A DNA stretch of 64,000 nucleotides, taken from NCBI RefSeq assembly GCF_009905375.1, contig NC_133653.1, forward strand, positions 93,810,806-93,874,805, read 5' to 3'. The first letter of the stretch is position 1; every line of letters starts with the position of its first letter. Under the pieces are notes generated by a model. It saw nothing but the letters and a program-made list of their open reading frames with translations, was not told the DNA's origin and made no database searches. Origin of the DNA: Apium graveolens. Taxonomy: Eukaryota > Streptophyta > Magnoliopsida > Apiales > Apiaceae. Both the position numbers and the translations under genes were made by a program. Below are positions 12,046 through 24,858 of the stretch, one piece after another.

Positions 12046-12234
12046 TAAATTAGCATAATATACAAGTTTAATAGATATTTGATGATGTCAAAAACATTAA
12101 GTACAAATGCATGAGAATTAGACTAGATAACTACAACTTACAGTCCTTAAAGCTTTACCAATATTTAACTTCTGATAACAGCTTTAGTCTGTACAAATAT
12201 TAGAATTTAATTAGTTATAGATCTTGACTTGGCT

Positions 12235-15200
12235 TCATCTTCTGATCTCTCTGATGTCAGGAGTTGTTCTGAGATAGTTCTTCAACAAACATCTCTCAGC
12301 ATATCTAAGTTCATCAATCATCCTCCTTTTAGCATCTTTAAGCTCTGCAGTATCTTCACCAATTTGAAAGATTGCAGCCCTGAGATCATTAATCTTGGCA
12401 TTTCTTATATCCTGATCCAGTCTGATCAAATATGCCTTATCAGACTCAAGATTGAATTCCACAGCCCTGTAACCCAGAAAGGTAGTTATAATTTTAGCAG
12501 TGTTGGGCTTCATTTCAACTATATCACCCTTGTGATCTCTGTACTTTGGAACATACGTGCTGTCAAAATTAACAGAATAAAGTCTTTTCTGTCTCTGAAT
12601 CTGATCCTTCAAATAGTTTGCAGCACTTCCTGTCAATCTATCATCCACTTGAAGTAAGAATAATACATGCTCCAATTCTTCAAAATATTTCAATGGAACG
12701 GCGTTTTTCCTTATATGATAAACCCTACCATCTGTCATGAAGTACAACAAGATGTGTTCTTTCAAGTAGGTATGGTAAACCATTTGTACAGATTCCAGTT
12801 GATTCAATCTCTCAGGAGTTGCTCCAATGCCTGGTTCACTCAAGGAAGTTGGATCATTGGTAGTGTTCTGTATTCTTCTTTCATCAGCACTTCACAATCC
12901 AGTTTTATCTCTTGCTTCCTTTCCAGTAACTACTCTTGCTTCAAAACCACTTGCAGCAGTCTTCAAAGGTTGAGTCTGTTTTGCTTTAGTGAATCCTGGT
13001 AGGAGTTTCTTTGATCTATCTTCTGATATCAAGTTAACTTGAGCTGTGTCAGAGGTTACTTGCTTCTTCAAAATATCAGAACTTACAGTCTCTTGACTCT
13101 GAACAACTTGAGCCATGTCAGAGGTTGTTTTAAAAACTTTTCTTGAAGTCAGAGCAAGATCATCCTTTTCATCAGTGATTTCTTCATTCTCAGGAGGCAC
13201 ATAAACCTTGATAGGTTCACCAACCTTTTCTTTACCCTTGGATCTTGGATCTATCTGCGGTTGTGATTTAACCAATGTTGCTTCAGTATTTGTCCTTTCA
13301 TTTATCACAATGCCTTTGAGTTTTGGAAGTGTCTTTTCACCAGAAGCTTCAGATTTAGATGTGACTTTCTCTGATTTAAGTCTGGCTTCTTCTTCCATTA
13401 AACTCTCCAAGTCCATTCCTGGATTTTCCTGAAGAAATAACTGTCTTGACATTTCTTCATCAAGATCTAAAAGTTCATCAGAACTTTTCTTTTTACCAGT
13501 AGCAGAACTAATTCTTTTCCCAGTATTAGAACTTGTCCTCTGACTTGTGATTTCAGCTTTTCTTGATGAGAAACCTCTACCTCGACTATGACCTCTACCC
13601 ATTCCAGAGTTTCCTTGATTATCCCTTTCATCATCCTTCCCTTTCAGTGTCTTATCAGTCTTGCATTTGGACTTAACTACTTTCTCCCCCTTTTTGGCAT
13701 CAGCAGGTAATAAAAGAGAGACAAGCAATTCCACTGAGGCTTGGATTTCATTAAGTTGAGATTGCTGAGAAGCTTGATTTTTCAAAATATCATCAATTTG
13801 AGATTGTTGAGTCTCTTGAGTCTTCTCAATATAAGCAATCCTGTCAAAGGTAGGTTGGAAGAACTTTTTCTTATCAATCTTTTGAATTTGTTCCTGTTTG
13901 ATGAATTCTTCCTGAATCTTGTGTAGCTCTACATGAGTAGTAGAATGAAGACCTTGTAGATGTTTAGTACTCAATACAGTGACTCTAAGCTGTGTTTTGA
14001 AATCATCAGTATTTAACATCTCATCAGCTTTTGTCAATTGCTCAGCCAGATTCTTTGCAGATGGAACACAAGTAATTGAGTTCCATTCCTTAGTCCACTC
14101 CTGTCCTGCAGGAGTTTCACTCTAAGGAACTGGTGCTACTCTTGTAACAAACTTCTTAACAAGTTCAGATTTAAGAACTGTTTGTTGAGGGGCATGTCCT
14201 GAAGGACCTGCTTCATCAGCATCTGCATTTGGAGCAGCATCACCAGTATCTCCAGCATTTGCAGCATCAGAACTTACAGAATCAGTATCTTCTGATAAAA
14301 CAACAGTGTGAGTAGCAATGGAGGCTTCAGCATCCTCTAATTGCTGATCTGGTTCCAAGTTCTGATCAACAGCCATATCCTGAGGCTCACCTATATTCTG
14401 ATCATCAGCATCTAGATGCAGAGAAAGTGTAGTAGATAATTCTGGAGTTTGAGCAGCATCAGGAACAGGTGTTGTTGATGGATTAGTCGATATTGGAGCT
14501 TCTAAGAAAATTACTTCAGGCACAACCAAGGTCTGGATATCTATATCAGCACTTGTGCCTGTATTAACAGGAGATACAGTCTTAGGAGACACAGATGGTG
14601 TGTTGGCATTTTCAGTAACAGCTTCCTGAGTTGGAGTTGATGGAGAAACAATGGCCTTAGCAGATTCTGGTTCTTGTGAGATCAAAAATTCCTGATCTCC
14701 TTCCTTAGCTGCTGCTTCCTCATCATCTGAAATTGGCCTTTTTTCCCTCTGTTTCTTGTATCTCTTTGAAGATATGGATTCCTTGGGAGTTTCAGCAACA
14801 GTCATTCTTCTAAGCCTTTTGAGAAGCTTAGATCCCCCAATTCCAGAATCCTTCTGAGAAGTCACTTTCTCAGCTTCTTTGACAATAGGTTCTGATATAG
14901 AAACCTGTTCCTTACTGTCTGACTCATCTCTCAAAGCAATCCTCCTTCTCTTTTGAGGTGTTTGAGGAACAATCTTTGTCCTCTTCGGCTTGGAAGATGA
15001 AGGCTTCACAGTAGGTTCTGAGGATGAAGATTGAACTTTTTGTGAAGTGGTGAGATATGATTTGAGATATTTCCTGAGGGTTGGTTGAGTAGTATGAGTG
15101 GTATGCTCAGATGGTTGTTGTGGTGTTTGGGAGGTGATTGTTGGTTGAACATCAGGATAAACAGATCTATAGGATTCAGGATTAGCATTTACTAAGATCT

Positions 15201-15975
15201 ATTTTACAGACTGAGGAATCTGTAAAGGTCTAACCACTTGTTTTTTAGTGTCAGCATTTACCAGGTCATTAAAGTAACGTTTTGCAACTTTGAAAGGTGG
15301 AGTTAAGGTACTGGCTAGTCGAGGTTCATCAGTACAAAAAGTATATATAAGTTGACAGAATCTAGCAAAGTAGACAACATTCCTATCTTCTGTCATCCTA
15401 TCCCCAATAAAACCTATTACAACAGTTGCAAAATCAAAATGAGTTTGGTTAATGATGGCATACCCGATGTGCTGACTCATTATAGGGATGGCATCAAAAT
15501 TTGAACACTTGTTCCCAAAAGCTTTAGTGATGCAGTCGAAGAAGAAGCTCCATTCCCTCATGATATGAGCCCGTTTCAACTGCCCAAGCTTGACCAAACT
15601 CTGCTCATACCCCAAACTGGCCATTAACTCCTGAAGAGCTGATTCCTCTGGAGTTGAAAAAGTACATCCTTCTGGTAGATGTAGTGCCTTGCGTATTGTA
15701 CCAGGAGTGACTGCATATGGAGAATCACCCACTTCGAAAACAATACTAGGAGTACCATTTTGACCACCATTATCAAAGTTTCCAGTCCTCCAGAATGTCA
15801 GAACTTGTTGGCTTGAGAAGACTGAAGGTTGGGTCAATGCATACCCGATTTCACTATGTGCAAGAAGATCTTGCATAAAATGCAATTCAGACGGAGCTTC
15901 AGCATTATCAAGAATTACAACATAGTTGTTTGGAACAAATTTAGCTCCATCAATGATTAAATCCTTAGGTGCCAT
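12235..15975 (-). pseudogene. Envelope-like ORF3 of Sirevirus B, three in-frame stops
   Basis: One continuous reading frame of 1247 codons runs from ATG 15975 (MAPKDLIIDGAKFVPNNY) to a stop at 12235, interrupted only by stops ending at 15199, 14122 and 12892, with no frameshift. The first 250 residues are a folded-looking domain (FWRTGNFDNGG, IRKALHLPEG, REWSFFFDCITKAFGNK) shared by Sirevirus envelope-like proteins. The middle is Ser/Thr/Pro/Glu-rich and low complexity. The last 500 residues hold basic patches and coiled-coil-like heptads (IDDILKNQASQQSQLNEIQ). No clear signal peptide or membrane span is visible, so an envelope role is only a family label. It lies downstream of pol, as in SIRE1-type elements. 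Confidence 0.85.
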
Positions 15976-16694
15976 GAAATTAATCGAGATTTATAAGTGC
16001 CTGTTAGGTGTTTGATAGAATGTCTATATAAAAAAAACAAAACCAACGTTAGAAAAAGAAATAGAGAGAAAAAGTATAAAAGTGAATAAAAGATTAGAAA
16101 ATCCTCTCTCTGTCTTACTTATACTTTTGAAAAAAAAAATGTAACCGTTGGACACCTGTTAGACATGCAGTAATAACGAATAGTTAATGGGCACGGGAAA
16201 ACAGTAATCATTACTTACCCACTGGCAGTTTTTCAAGGAAAAACCGTTCCACTTACCCAGTTATTCCATTAAACAAGGTAAATCAGTTTTAATTCAGAAT
16301 TGAAACTGTTCCCACTTATTCAAATGTTTTTTTTTACTATAACACCAATATTCTGGAAAAAAAAATTCGAGTGAAAATTACCAAAATAAATCAGATGAGC
16401 AAGTACTGATAAAGTAAAATCAGAACTTAATTTAAAACAAAATTTATATGTTCAACAGAATATGAATATTTATCAGGATTTATCAATGCAATACAGAATA
16501 TCTCAGAGACAAGATCTTGAAAAAAAAAATAAATTTCATTAATATATCAAGAGAATACATTCATGAAATTTAAATTACATCAGAACTTTTACAAGATTGT
16601 CCTAAGCTGCTAAACCTAACGTCAACAGCCTTTGTTCTAGCTCAAGATGCAGGGCAAGGCTGATGATGAAGAAAAACAGGAAGAAGAAAATAAA
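15976..16694 (-). other. Untranslated spacer upstream of the envelope-like ORF (copia B)
   Basis: About 720 bp of AT-rich sequence with A/T homopolymers and repeats of the ATCAGAACTT motif (near 16578). No ORF or RNA gene is seen. It could hold signals for expression of the envelope-like ORF, but nothing specific is recognised. Confidence 0.6.
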
Positions 16695-16964
16695 TCATTT
16701 CTTCTTCCTACTCTCGACAAACAGAATAACGAGTCGTATGATTCGCTCTTGCTGGCGGAGAGCTTTCAGCCTTTCCTCCTCCAATCGCTCCAGATGGCGA
16801 TGGTAGTCCATGTAGAAGAACAGGAGGTGGGTGAGTACCTCATGGGGAACTGAGTCCCATATCTCATCAGGAATGGCAGTGACGTGCCATTCCTGCTGCC
16901 AATCGGCACAACTCAGCTCCATGTTGAATGTTTCATAGTTCAAAAACATATTGTAATTGACCAT
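16695..16964 (-). CDS. Small extra ORF between pol and envelope-like ORF, unknown
   Basis: An intact 89-codon frame from ATG 16964 (MVNYNMFLNYETFNMEL) to a stop at 16695. It contains CADWQQEWHVTAIPDEIWDS, then a charged helix-like stretch HLERLEEERLKALRQQER and a basic end SRKKK. It is the only frame of Sirevirus B with no stop or shift. It sits alone between two noncoding spacers. No domain is recognised; it may be an accessory protein of the family or a chance survivor. Confidence 0.5.
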   Translation of the reverse strand: MVNYNMFLNYETFNMELSCADWQQEWHVTAIPDEIWDSVPHEVLTHLLFFYMDYHRHLERLEEERLKALRQQERIIRLVILFVESRKKK

Positions 16965-18401
16965 GGTGTTTTTTATATAACGATTATGAAGGTGAGTTTG
17001 TAATAAAAGATTTGATGGGAAGGCTGATGTGAAGTGGTTGTTTATATAGGTAAGAGAATGCCAGGAGACGCAAAGAAATTTAATGCTGACAGGTAGAATT
17101 AATTCTACCTCGTCTCCCCAGACTTGGAAAAAGAAAAACAGTCATTGGAAAGGTAAAACATGGTTTAATGCGCACAAGTAGCAAGTAAAAATTGACTGTG
17201 CATGTACGAGTATCACTATCCCTAAATATAGTGACTGTTAATCTTCCACTTCAACATATTCTGGTTTAAACTGAGACTGTTTGCAAATTTTATCCACAAA
17301 TAAGTCAAGTAGAGAATCAGAATTTAATATCAGAACTTTAGACTTATATCAGAACTTAACAGTCATCATAACATAATTTCTTAACTTGATAAATGATTGC
17401 CTATCTTAGTAAGTCCTCACACAAGTTCTGATATAGGTTCTTCAGAACTTAATCATCAGAACGTGCAATCAGAACTTGTCCTCAGAATTTGTGCAATGTG
17501 ACACAATAACTGTTCATCCAAAATAACATAGATCACCACAGTAATGTTCATCATTTATATGGAGTGTTTAGTGTGTGCATTAAGCTAAATATCAGAAAAA
17601 GAGAAAAGTCTGATTCACTTCAGTACATCTTAGAAATAAGGCATAACTAAAACTTTACTAAAAACCTGTCATTATTCTGAAACCTACTATTGAATGAATT
17701 CATGCTTGAGTCCACCTCAACTATATTGTGCTAATTTTGTGCATCTTTTTAAATTCCATTTTACAGTGGCTTCTCAGTGTAAGTGAGTCACGACTGCTTA
17801 TCAGAATTTATACTATTATCAGAGTATTTTTCCAGTAATCATAGAGTGTGAAAAGTCACCAAGAAAATATTTTATTTGCTTTTCTGATGCATATTACTTA
17901 ATACCATCAATGCACTTGGGTCTTCCCTTCCACATTTTTTTACTCTAGATCTCAAAGGAGTACTTGATTTTTAATCCTTGTTTCTTTTTCTATTTCTTTT
18001 GATAAGTGAGGTTTATCAGCACTTAGTACATCCAACAGATTTATTAGCATCAGAACTTAACAGATGAGTAGCATTATTCTAGTTTGTGACTTAATAATAA
18101 GATAGACAAAGTAAATTCAACTAAGCTCAATATCAGAATTTGCTTGTGTCAATAGATTTCCACATAAATAATTACTTCTAACATGGGATCATTAGTATAT
18201 TGAAGATTACTAGGTCAGCATCTAGCACAAGTATCCTCATAGGATTGAGTAATTATATTAACAGACATATCACAATCAGAGTTTAGAAACTTACATCAGA
18301 CAACAGTCAGTACTTTAGCAAATTTTCAATTAAGCACAGAATACACAAAGAGAGTAATTTCTGTAAATACTAATCATAAGGTCCGATGCATCAGAACAAA
18401 A
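16965..18401 (-). other. Noncoding spacer after pol of copia B, rich in the ATCAGAACTT motif
   Basis: About 1.4 kb with no supported ORF. Exact copies of ATCAGAACTT or its complement lie at 17329-17338, 17348-17357, 17423-17432, 17468-17477 and 18049-18058, with many one-mismatch copies between. Such long post-pol spacers occur in Sireviruses. Confidence 0.7.
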
Positions 18402-20458
18402 CTAAGCAGATTTAGAAAAAGAACCTGAAACCATTCCAAGTTCATTTACCAATCTTGTAAAGGTAGCTTCACACAGTGATTTTGTGAAGATATCTGCTAG
18501 TTGTTGATCTGTTGGAACAAAGTGCAATTCCACTGTACCTTCATCCACATATTCCCTGATGAAGTGGTACCTGATGCTGATGTGTTTTGTCATAGAGTGT
18601 TGAACTGGATTACCTGTCATAGCAATAACACTTTGATTATCACAGTAAAAAGGGATTTTGAAATATGTTAACCCATAATCCAGTAACTAATTCTTCATCC
18701 AAAGAATCTGTGCACAACAGCTTCCTGCATCAATATACTCTGCTTCTGCAGTTGATGTGGAAATTGACTTTTGTTTCTTGCTAAACCAAGAAACCAATCT
18801 GCCTCCAAGAAATTGGCAGCTTCCACTTGTGCTTTTCCTGTCAATTTTGCAACCTGCAAAATCTGCATCTGAGTAACCTATTAGTTTAAAATCTGATTCT
18901 CTGGCATACCACAATCCCAGATCAGCTGTTCCCTTAAGATACTTGAATATTCTTTTTACAGCTGTTAAGTGAGGTTCTCTAGGATCTGCTTGAAATCTTG
19001 CACAAAGACAGGTAGCATACATGATATCAGGTCTACTAGCAGTTAGATAGAGTAGAGAGCCAATCATACCTCTGTAATCAGTAATATCTACTGATTTACC
19101 AGTGTCCTTGTCCAGTTTTGTTGCAGTGGCCATGGGAGTGGATGCACTTGAACAATCTTGCAATCCTAATTTCTTCAGCAAGTTTCTGGTGTACTTAGTT
19201 TGACAAATAAAAGTGCCTTCTTCATTCTGCTTAACTTGAAGGCCCGGAAAATAGCTAAGTTCCCCCATCATACTCATCTGATACCTTGACTGCATCAGTT
19301 TGGCAAACTTTTTGCAAAGTCTGTCATTTGTAGATCTAAAAATGATATCATCAACATAAATCTGGACCAGAAGTAAGTCCTTTCCATGGTTGAGGTAGAA
19401 CAGTGTTTTGTCTATTGTTCCTCTGTTAAATCCACTTTCTAGAAGAAACTGAGCTAAAGTCTCATACCATGCTCTAGGAGCTTGCTTAAGTCCATAAAGT
19501 GCTTTATCTAGCCTGTAGACATAATCTGGATATTTGGAATCTACAAAGCCTGGAGGTTGTTCGACATATACTTCCTCCTCCAATTCTCCATTGAGAAAAG
19601 CACTTTTCACATCCATTTGAAAGACAGTAAACTTTTTGTGAGCAGCATAAGCCAAAAATATCCTTATGGCTTCTAACCTAGCAACTGGTGCAAATGTTTC
19701 ATCATAATCAATTCCCTCATTTTGAGAATATCCTTTTGCAACCAGCCTTGCCTTATTCCTTGTAATTATGCCATCACTGTCAGTTTTGTTTCTGAATACC
19801 CACTTTGTACCAACAACAGATCTATTCTTTGGTCTTGGCACTAGGGTCCAGACTTTGTTTCTTTCAAATTCATTTAGCTCTTCCTGCATTGCTTGCACCC
19901 AATCAGCATCTTGAAGAGCTTCTTCCACTTTCTTTGGCTCAGTCTGAGAGAGAAAAGAATTGTAAAGACATTCGTTTGAAGTACCTGTTCTAGTTCTGAC
20001 ACCTGCATCAGGATTTCCAATTATCAAATCAGGTGTATGTGATTTAGTCCACTTCCTTGTAGATGGAAGGTTTTCTCTAGAACTGGATGCTCCCCCATGA
20101 TCCATGTTGTCTTCATTTTCATTTTCTGATGCTCCCCCTGAAACTATGCTCTCTGAGTTGGATTCTTCAGAATTTAGATTTTCAGAACTATCGGAACCTG
20201 GCTTATCAGAACTTGACGGATCAGAACTTGAAGAGCCAGATGTAAGTTCTGATACTTCTTGAGATGTGGTAAGATCTTTAGTATGCTCCCCCTGCATAGG
20301 TGCATCTTTCTTTGGCTAGTCACCACAGTTTCAATAACATCAGAGTTTAATCCATCAGAGTTTACAGTATCAGGACTTAGACTGTCAGGATTTTCAGTAT
20401 CAGAATTTGAGTCTACATTTTCAAATCTCAGCTGATCATGATCAAATAAAATCTTCAA
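18402..20458 (-). pseudogene. Copia B integrase-RT linker, reverse transcriptase and RNase H
   Basis: The linker (20458 to about 20000) is Ser/Asp/Glu-rich and crosses a frameshift near 20300. Reverse transcriptase follows, with [42 protein letters not shown] and the catalytic YVDDI (near 19350). RNase H reads [18 protein letters not shown] and [16 protein letters not shown] with its acidic residues. A stop at about 18687 cuts after QILWMKN. The C-terminal part, from HSMTKHISIRYHFIRE to LADIFTKSL, is on the next frame segment (18402-18620). The enzyme is complete in domains but broken by at least one frameshift and one nonsense codon. Confidence 0.9.
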
Positions 20459-21752
20459 GTCCAGTCATCTTCTTGTCATCAAAAGAGACATTGATAGATT
20501 CCATGACCAGTCTTGTTCTCAGATTATAGACTCTGAAGGCTTTTGTGGAAAGTGGATATCAAACAAAGATTCCTTCATCAGCTTTTAGATCAAATTTGGA
20601 TAGCTGTTCAAGATGAGTCTTGAGAACAAAACACTTGCATCCAAATACATGAAAATACTTCAGATTTGGCTTCTTTTTCTTCACCATCTCATATGGTGTC
20701 TTTCCTTGCTTGTTAATGAGTGTTGCATTTTGAGTAAAACAAGCAGTCTGCACAGCTTCAGCCCAGAAATAGGTTGGAAGCTTTGCTTCTTCAAGCATTA
20801 TACATGCAGCTTCAATGAGAGTTATATTCTTTCTTTCAACAACTCCATTTTGCTGTGGAGTTTCAGGAGCAGAGAATTCCTGCTTAATTCCATGGTTTTT
20901 GCAGAACTCTACCATAATCAAATTCTTGAACTCAGTGCCATTATCACTCCTTATGGTTTTCACAGAGTCTTTGACCAATTTATCCAGTTGTTTGACATGA
21001 TCAATCAAGATAGATGCAGTTTCACTTTTTGTGTGCAAGAAATACACCCATGTGTATCTAGTGAACTCATCTACTATGACCAAGGCATATTTCTTCTTTG
21101 CAATAGACATGACATTCACTAGACCAAATAGATCAACATGTAGTAGATGATAAGGCTCAAGAATTGATGATTCGGTCTTGCTCTTGAATGAAGATTTTCT
21201 TTGTTTGGCCTTCTGACAAGAATCACAAAGTCCATCAGGAGCAAATACTGATTTTGGCAGTCCTCTCACAAGATCTTTCTTGACTAGTTCATTTATATTA
21301 TTGAAATTTAAATGAGAGAGTTTCTTGTGCCAATTCCAGCTTTCTTCAATTGATGCTCTACTCATCAGACAGATTGCAGAACCATCAGTACTTGTTGAAA
21401 GCTTAGCTTCATAAATATTACCACGCCTGTATCCTTTTAGAACAACTTTTCCTTTAGATTTACTCACAACTTCACAGTGTTCTTCAAAGAAATCAACATG
21501 ATAACCTCTGTCACAGATTTGACTTATACTCAGCAGATTGTGTTTAAGTCCTGAGACTAGAGCTACTTCTTTAATGATGACATTCCCAAGTTTGATATTG
21601 CCATATCCCAATGTTTTTCCAATGTTGTCATCTCCATAAGAAACACTTGGGCCAGCTTTCTCCACAAAGTCTGATAGCAGAGCTTTATTTCCAGTCATAT
21701 GTCCTGAACATCCACTGTCCAGAACTAGGATATTTTTCCTGTTGCCCTGCAA
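20459..21752 (-). pseudogene. Copia B protease and integrase
   Basis: The frame starts QGNRKNILVLDSGCSGHMTG (aspartic protease, DSG). It continues with GAG-pre-integrase His/Cys ligands (WNWHKKLSHLNF, CDSCQKAKQRK). The integrase catalytic core has D in HVDLFG, D in TIRSDNGTEF and E in PQQNGVVERKN, so the DDE triad is present. The chain reaches DLKADEGIFV and then meets a TGA at about 20559 where Sirevirus relatives continue. This TGA and the later frameshift separate it from the RT part. Confidence 0.9.
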
Positions 21753-21764
21753 TCACAAAGACTA

Positions 21765-24098
21765 CTAATGATTAGTTTTAAGGACCTAGACTTGCTTGGA
21801 TCCTTTGGCCTTATTAAGTTTGTTAACATTTGCAGCAGATTTAGCATCAAAGTTTATGTTAACATTTTTCTTATCAGAATGTATAGTATTAGACTTTGTA
21901 TCAGAATTTACACTAGAAGGAACAATGGAAACTTTCTTTAAAGAATGTTTTATTTGATAATAATCATAGTACAGACTATGATATTCCTTACAAGTATAAA
22001 TGGAATGCCATAAACTACCACAATGAAAACAAGGATTTTGTGGCTTATATCTAACAGACTGACTCTTAACTCCTGACTTTGAAGGTAAGGAGTTTATGTT
22101 TTCTTATTCTTCCTGCAAAAAGAAGCCAGATGGTTAGAACTACCACAGTTATGACACGTTTTCCTAGGAGCTTCAGGAACAGGCTTATAATCATTGCTTT
22201 TATTCACACCTTCCTTTCCATTCCTATTTTTCTTAGGTGATTTTACCTTGTTTGCATTCTTGACATCTTTCAGCTTATACTTAAGCTGCTTCTTAGTCAT
22301 TAAGCCTATGTTTACTTCAACTATCTTTTCCTGTTTTAGTTTGTCAGAAGTTAATCCCTCTTTAACTTCTGATTTCTCATTATCAGACTTTACAGTTACA
22401 AACTTAACAGGTTTTAACTTTGGCTTTTGCTTAACAACAGGCTTAATTTCTATAGTTCCTTTATCATTCTTATCCTCTCCATAACCTAAGCCCTCTTTCC
22501 AATTCTCACTACTTAGCAAATTTTGAGTTGTTCTGCCAGAGTTAGTCCAAGTCCTGATAATCTCTCTTTCCTTTTCTAACTCAGTTTTTAGAGATTCATT
22601 CATTTTTAGCACTTCATCCCTAACATAAAAAGCATCATCTCTATCCTTCTGAGTTTGATGAACATAACTAACTCTTTTTCTAAGAAATCATTTCTTTTTT
22701 TAAAAGCAAGATTTTCAGAAGTTAATCTTTCACATGTTAAAGTTTGATCTCTATAACTAACAAACATGGTTTTAAGATATCTTCTCAACTCATTAATATC
22801 ATCAGTATGAAAAGCATAAGTAGTCTGAGGTACCTTTGTTTCAGCAGCTTCAGAACTGCTCTCATCACTTTCTTTATCAGCATTTGCCATCAAAGCATAG
22901 TTCTCCTCACTTTCAAAGTCTGAGGTGTCTGTCCAGCTTTTCTTCTTTGTGATAAGAGCCTTGCCTTTGTCACCCTTCACTTTCTTGCAATCAGGAGATA
23001 TGTGGCCTTTCTCACCACAGTTATAGCATTTGACATTGGTATAATCTCCTCTATCAGACTTTCCTCATCTGCCCTCAAATCTTCTGAAATTCTTCTTATC
23101 AGAACTTGTGCCTTTTCTGGAAAACTTCTTTCCCTTCCTGAACTTCCTGTATGCAATCTTTGTGATCCCTTTCACCATAAGAGCACACAGCTTCATCATC
23201 TCCTCATCAACATCAGTCTCAGGCAAGCTTTCAGAATCTGAGTCATAATCACTTTCAGAACTTGATGACTTAGTATCAGACTTTGTGAAAAGAGCTTTAC
23301 CCTTGTCTTTCCTTGAGATAGCTGCCTTGGGGGATTCTTCTTCAGCTTTAAGAGCAACTGTCCTTGACTTTCCTCCTTTCCTCTTGCTTCTTTGTTCCAT
23401 CTCAAGTTCATGAGTCTTGAGCATTCCATAAATTTCATCTATAGTTATTTCATCAAGACTGTAGTTGTCTCTTATTATTGTTGCCTTCAAATCCCAACAT
23501 TCAGGAAGAGCTAACAGGAATTTAAGGTTTGAATCTTCAAGATCATACTCCTTATTAACCAGTGACAGATCATTCAAGAGTTTGACAAATCTATCATATA
23601 AATCAGTCAATGACTCATTAGCCTTTAAGTCAAAGTGTTCATACTCTTGAGTGAGTATTGTCTTCCTGTTCTTCTTAATTGTATCAGTTCCCTGACACCT
23701 TGTTTCCAGAGCATCCCATATCTCCTTTACAGTCTTGCAGTTAATTACCCTATTTGACATTATATTATCAATGGCACTATGTAGTAAGTGTTGTACCTTA
23801 GCATCCTTAGCAATTGATGTGATATCTTCAACAGTATAATCACTCTTCTCCTTTGGTACAGTCTTTGCTGCTTCACCTGCAACTGCAACAGCAAGCTTGG
23901 TTGGTTTGTGAGGTCCTTGATTCTATCAAGATATTCTGGATCTGTAGCTTCCAGAAACATGGTCATCCTCACCTTCCATATGGCATATTCAGATGGTCTT
24001 AGTATGGGAACTCTGATGGTCTCATACCGACTTTGAATTTGTGTCTTTGGAGGTTCTTCAGTTTTGGTAGGCTTGGTTGGAGTTTCTGTGTCAGACAT
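21765..24098 (-). pseudogene. Copia B Gag, several frameshifts
   Basis: ATG 24098 opens MSDTETPTKPTKTEEPPK and the Gag core VPILRPSEYAIWKVRMTMFL. A frameshift near 23920 (after EYLDRI) moves coding to another frame, which resumes clearly at VINCKTVKEIWDALETRCQ. A TGA follows RRFEGR (about 23065). The knuckle CYNCGEKGHISPDC is intact near 23020, and a second knuckle CHNCGSSNHLASFC lies near 22130. Another shift occurs near 22610. The gag frame closes at TAG 21765-21767, followed within a few codons by the protease frame. Compared with copia A the order and spacing are the same. Confidence 0.88.
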
Positions 24099-24140
24099 GA
24101 TTGTGTTTGAATCTTAAACTGTATGTGCATTAACAGATAG

Positions 24141-24152
24141 GCTCTGATACCA
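24141..24152 (-). other. Primer binding site (tRNA-iMet), copia B
   Basis: The minus strand reads TGGTATCAGAGC, a perfect initiator tRNA-Met primer site, two bases from the LTR edge at 24155. Confidence 0.93.
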
Positions 24153-24154
24153 CT

Positions 24155-24746
24155 TGTTAGGTCACACACACTGTAGAGGGGGTGAATACAGTGTAAAGTA
24201 CAATCAAATCGAACTCTAAAAACTCAAGTAACAGAAAACAAACTTTATTGAAACAATAAACTTTGTTACAGTATGGAACTGTTACCTCTCAGTGATGAAT
24301 AAATATCACGAGAGCTGCTAGGGTTACAATGAATAATCTTCTCAAATATGATAACACTTATAGTGTAAACCCTATGTCTGTGTTTATATACTACACAGTT
24401 ACAAGATAATCGCTAATTGATATAAAATATAATTCTGCATCCTAAAATATATCAATCAGATATCTTTTCTTCCAAGTATTCTATTCTTCATAGAATTCCT
24501 TCTTCATGCATATCTCTTCTTATGTTTATCTCGATCTTCTTTCCTTTAAGCAGCTACTGTCCTTATCTGAACATCCTTCAGCACTTAAGTTCTGATATTC
24601 ATCTTCTGATGATTTTCTCCTGATAATATAAGTACTGATATCCTTAAGTCCTGACTTCCAGTAAGTACTGATTTATCCTGTTTAAGTAAGATCTGAAAAC
24701 TAAACATAAATCATATTAGCCATGACATTATCAAATATATCTAACA
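24155..24746 (-). repeat. 5' LTR of copia B (592 bp)
   Basis: TGTTAG at 24155 to CTAACA at 24746; near-identical to 11439-12030. It carries AAGTTCTGAT at 24587-24596. Confidence 0.95.
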
Positions 24747-24858
24747 AAACATATCTTACAACATGTCTATTTAAATATAAAAATGCTACAAATTAAGATA
24801 TTTATTTCACATCTAAAAATTTATTACCGAGGTATGGAAAGATTTTTAAATTGGTTAT
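24747..24858. other. Host DNA between copia B and copia C
   Basis: One hundred and twelve AT-rich bases outside both elements. The first five (AAACA) are B's target duplication and the last five, GTTAT (24854-24858), are C's. Confidence 0.75.

Larger units (their letters stand above)
11439..24746 (-). mobile_element. Ty1/copia Sirevirus B, full-length (13.3 kb)
   Basis: A complete element on the minus strand: 5' LTR 24155-24746, primer site 24141-24152, gag, protease-integrase, RT-RNase H, a small extra ORF, a long envelope-like ORF, polypurine tract and 3' LTR 11439-12030. Flanks are GAACA (11434-11438) and AAACA (24747-24751), a 5-bp duplication with one change. Both LTRs are 592 bp; by eye about 13 substitutions separate them (about 2 percent). 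The envelope-like third ORF and the large size mark it as a Sirevirus (Maximus/SIRE lineage). Every coding part carries a stop or shift, so it is non-autonomous now. Confidence 0.93.

Noticed and set aside
20613..21122. 169-codon plus-strand frame opposite copia B integrase
   Set aside because: Antisense shadow; the minus strand carries the integrase motifs.
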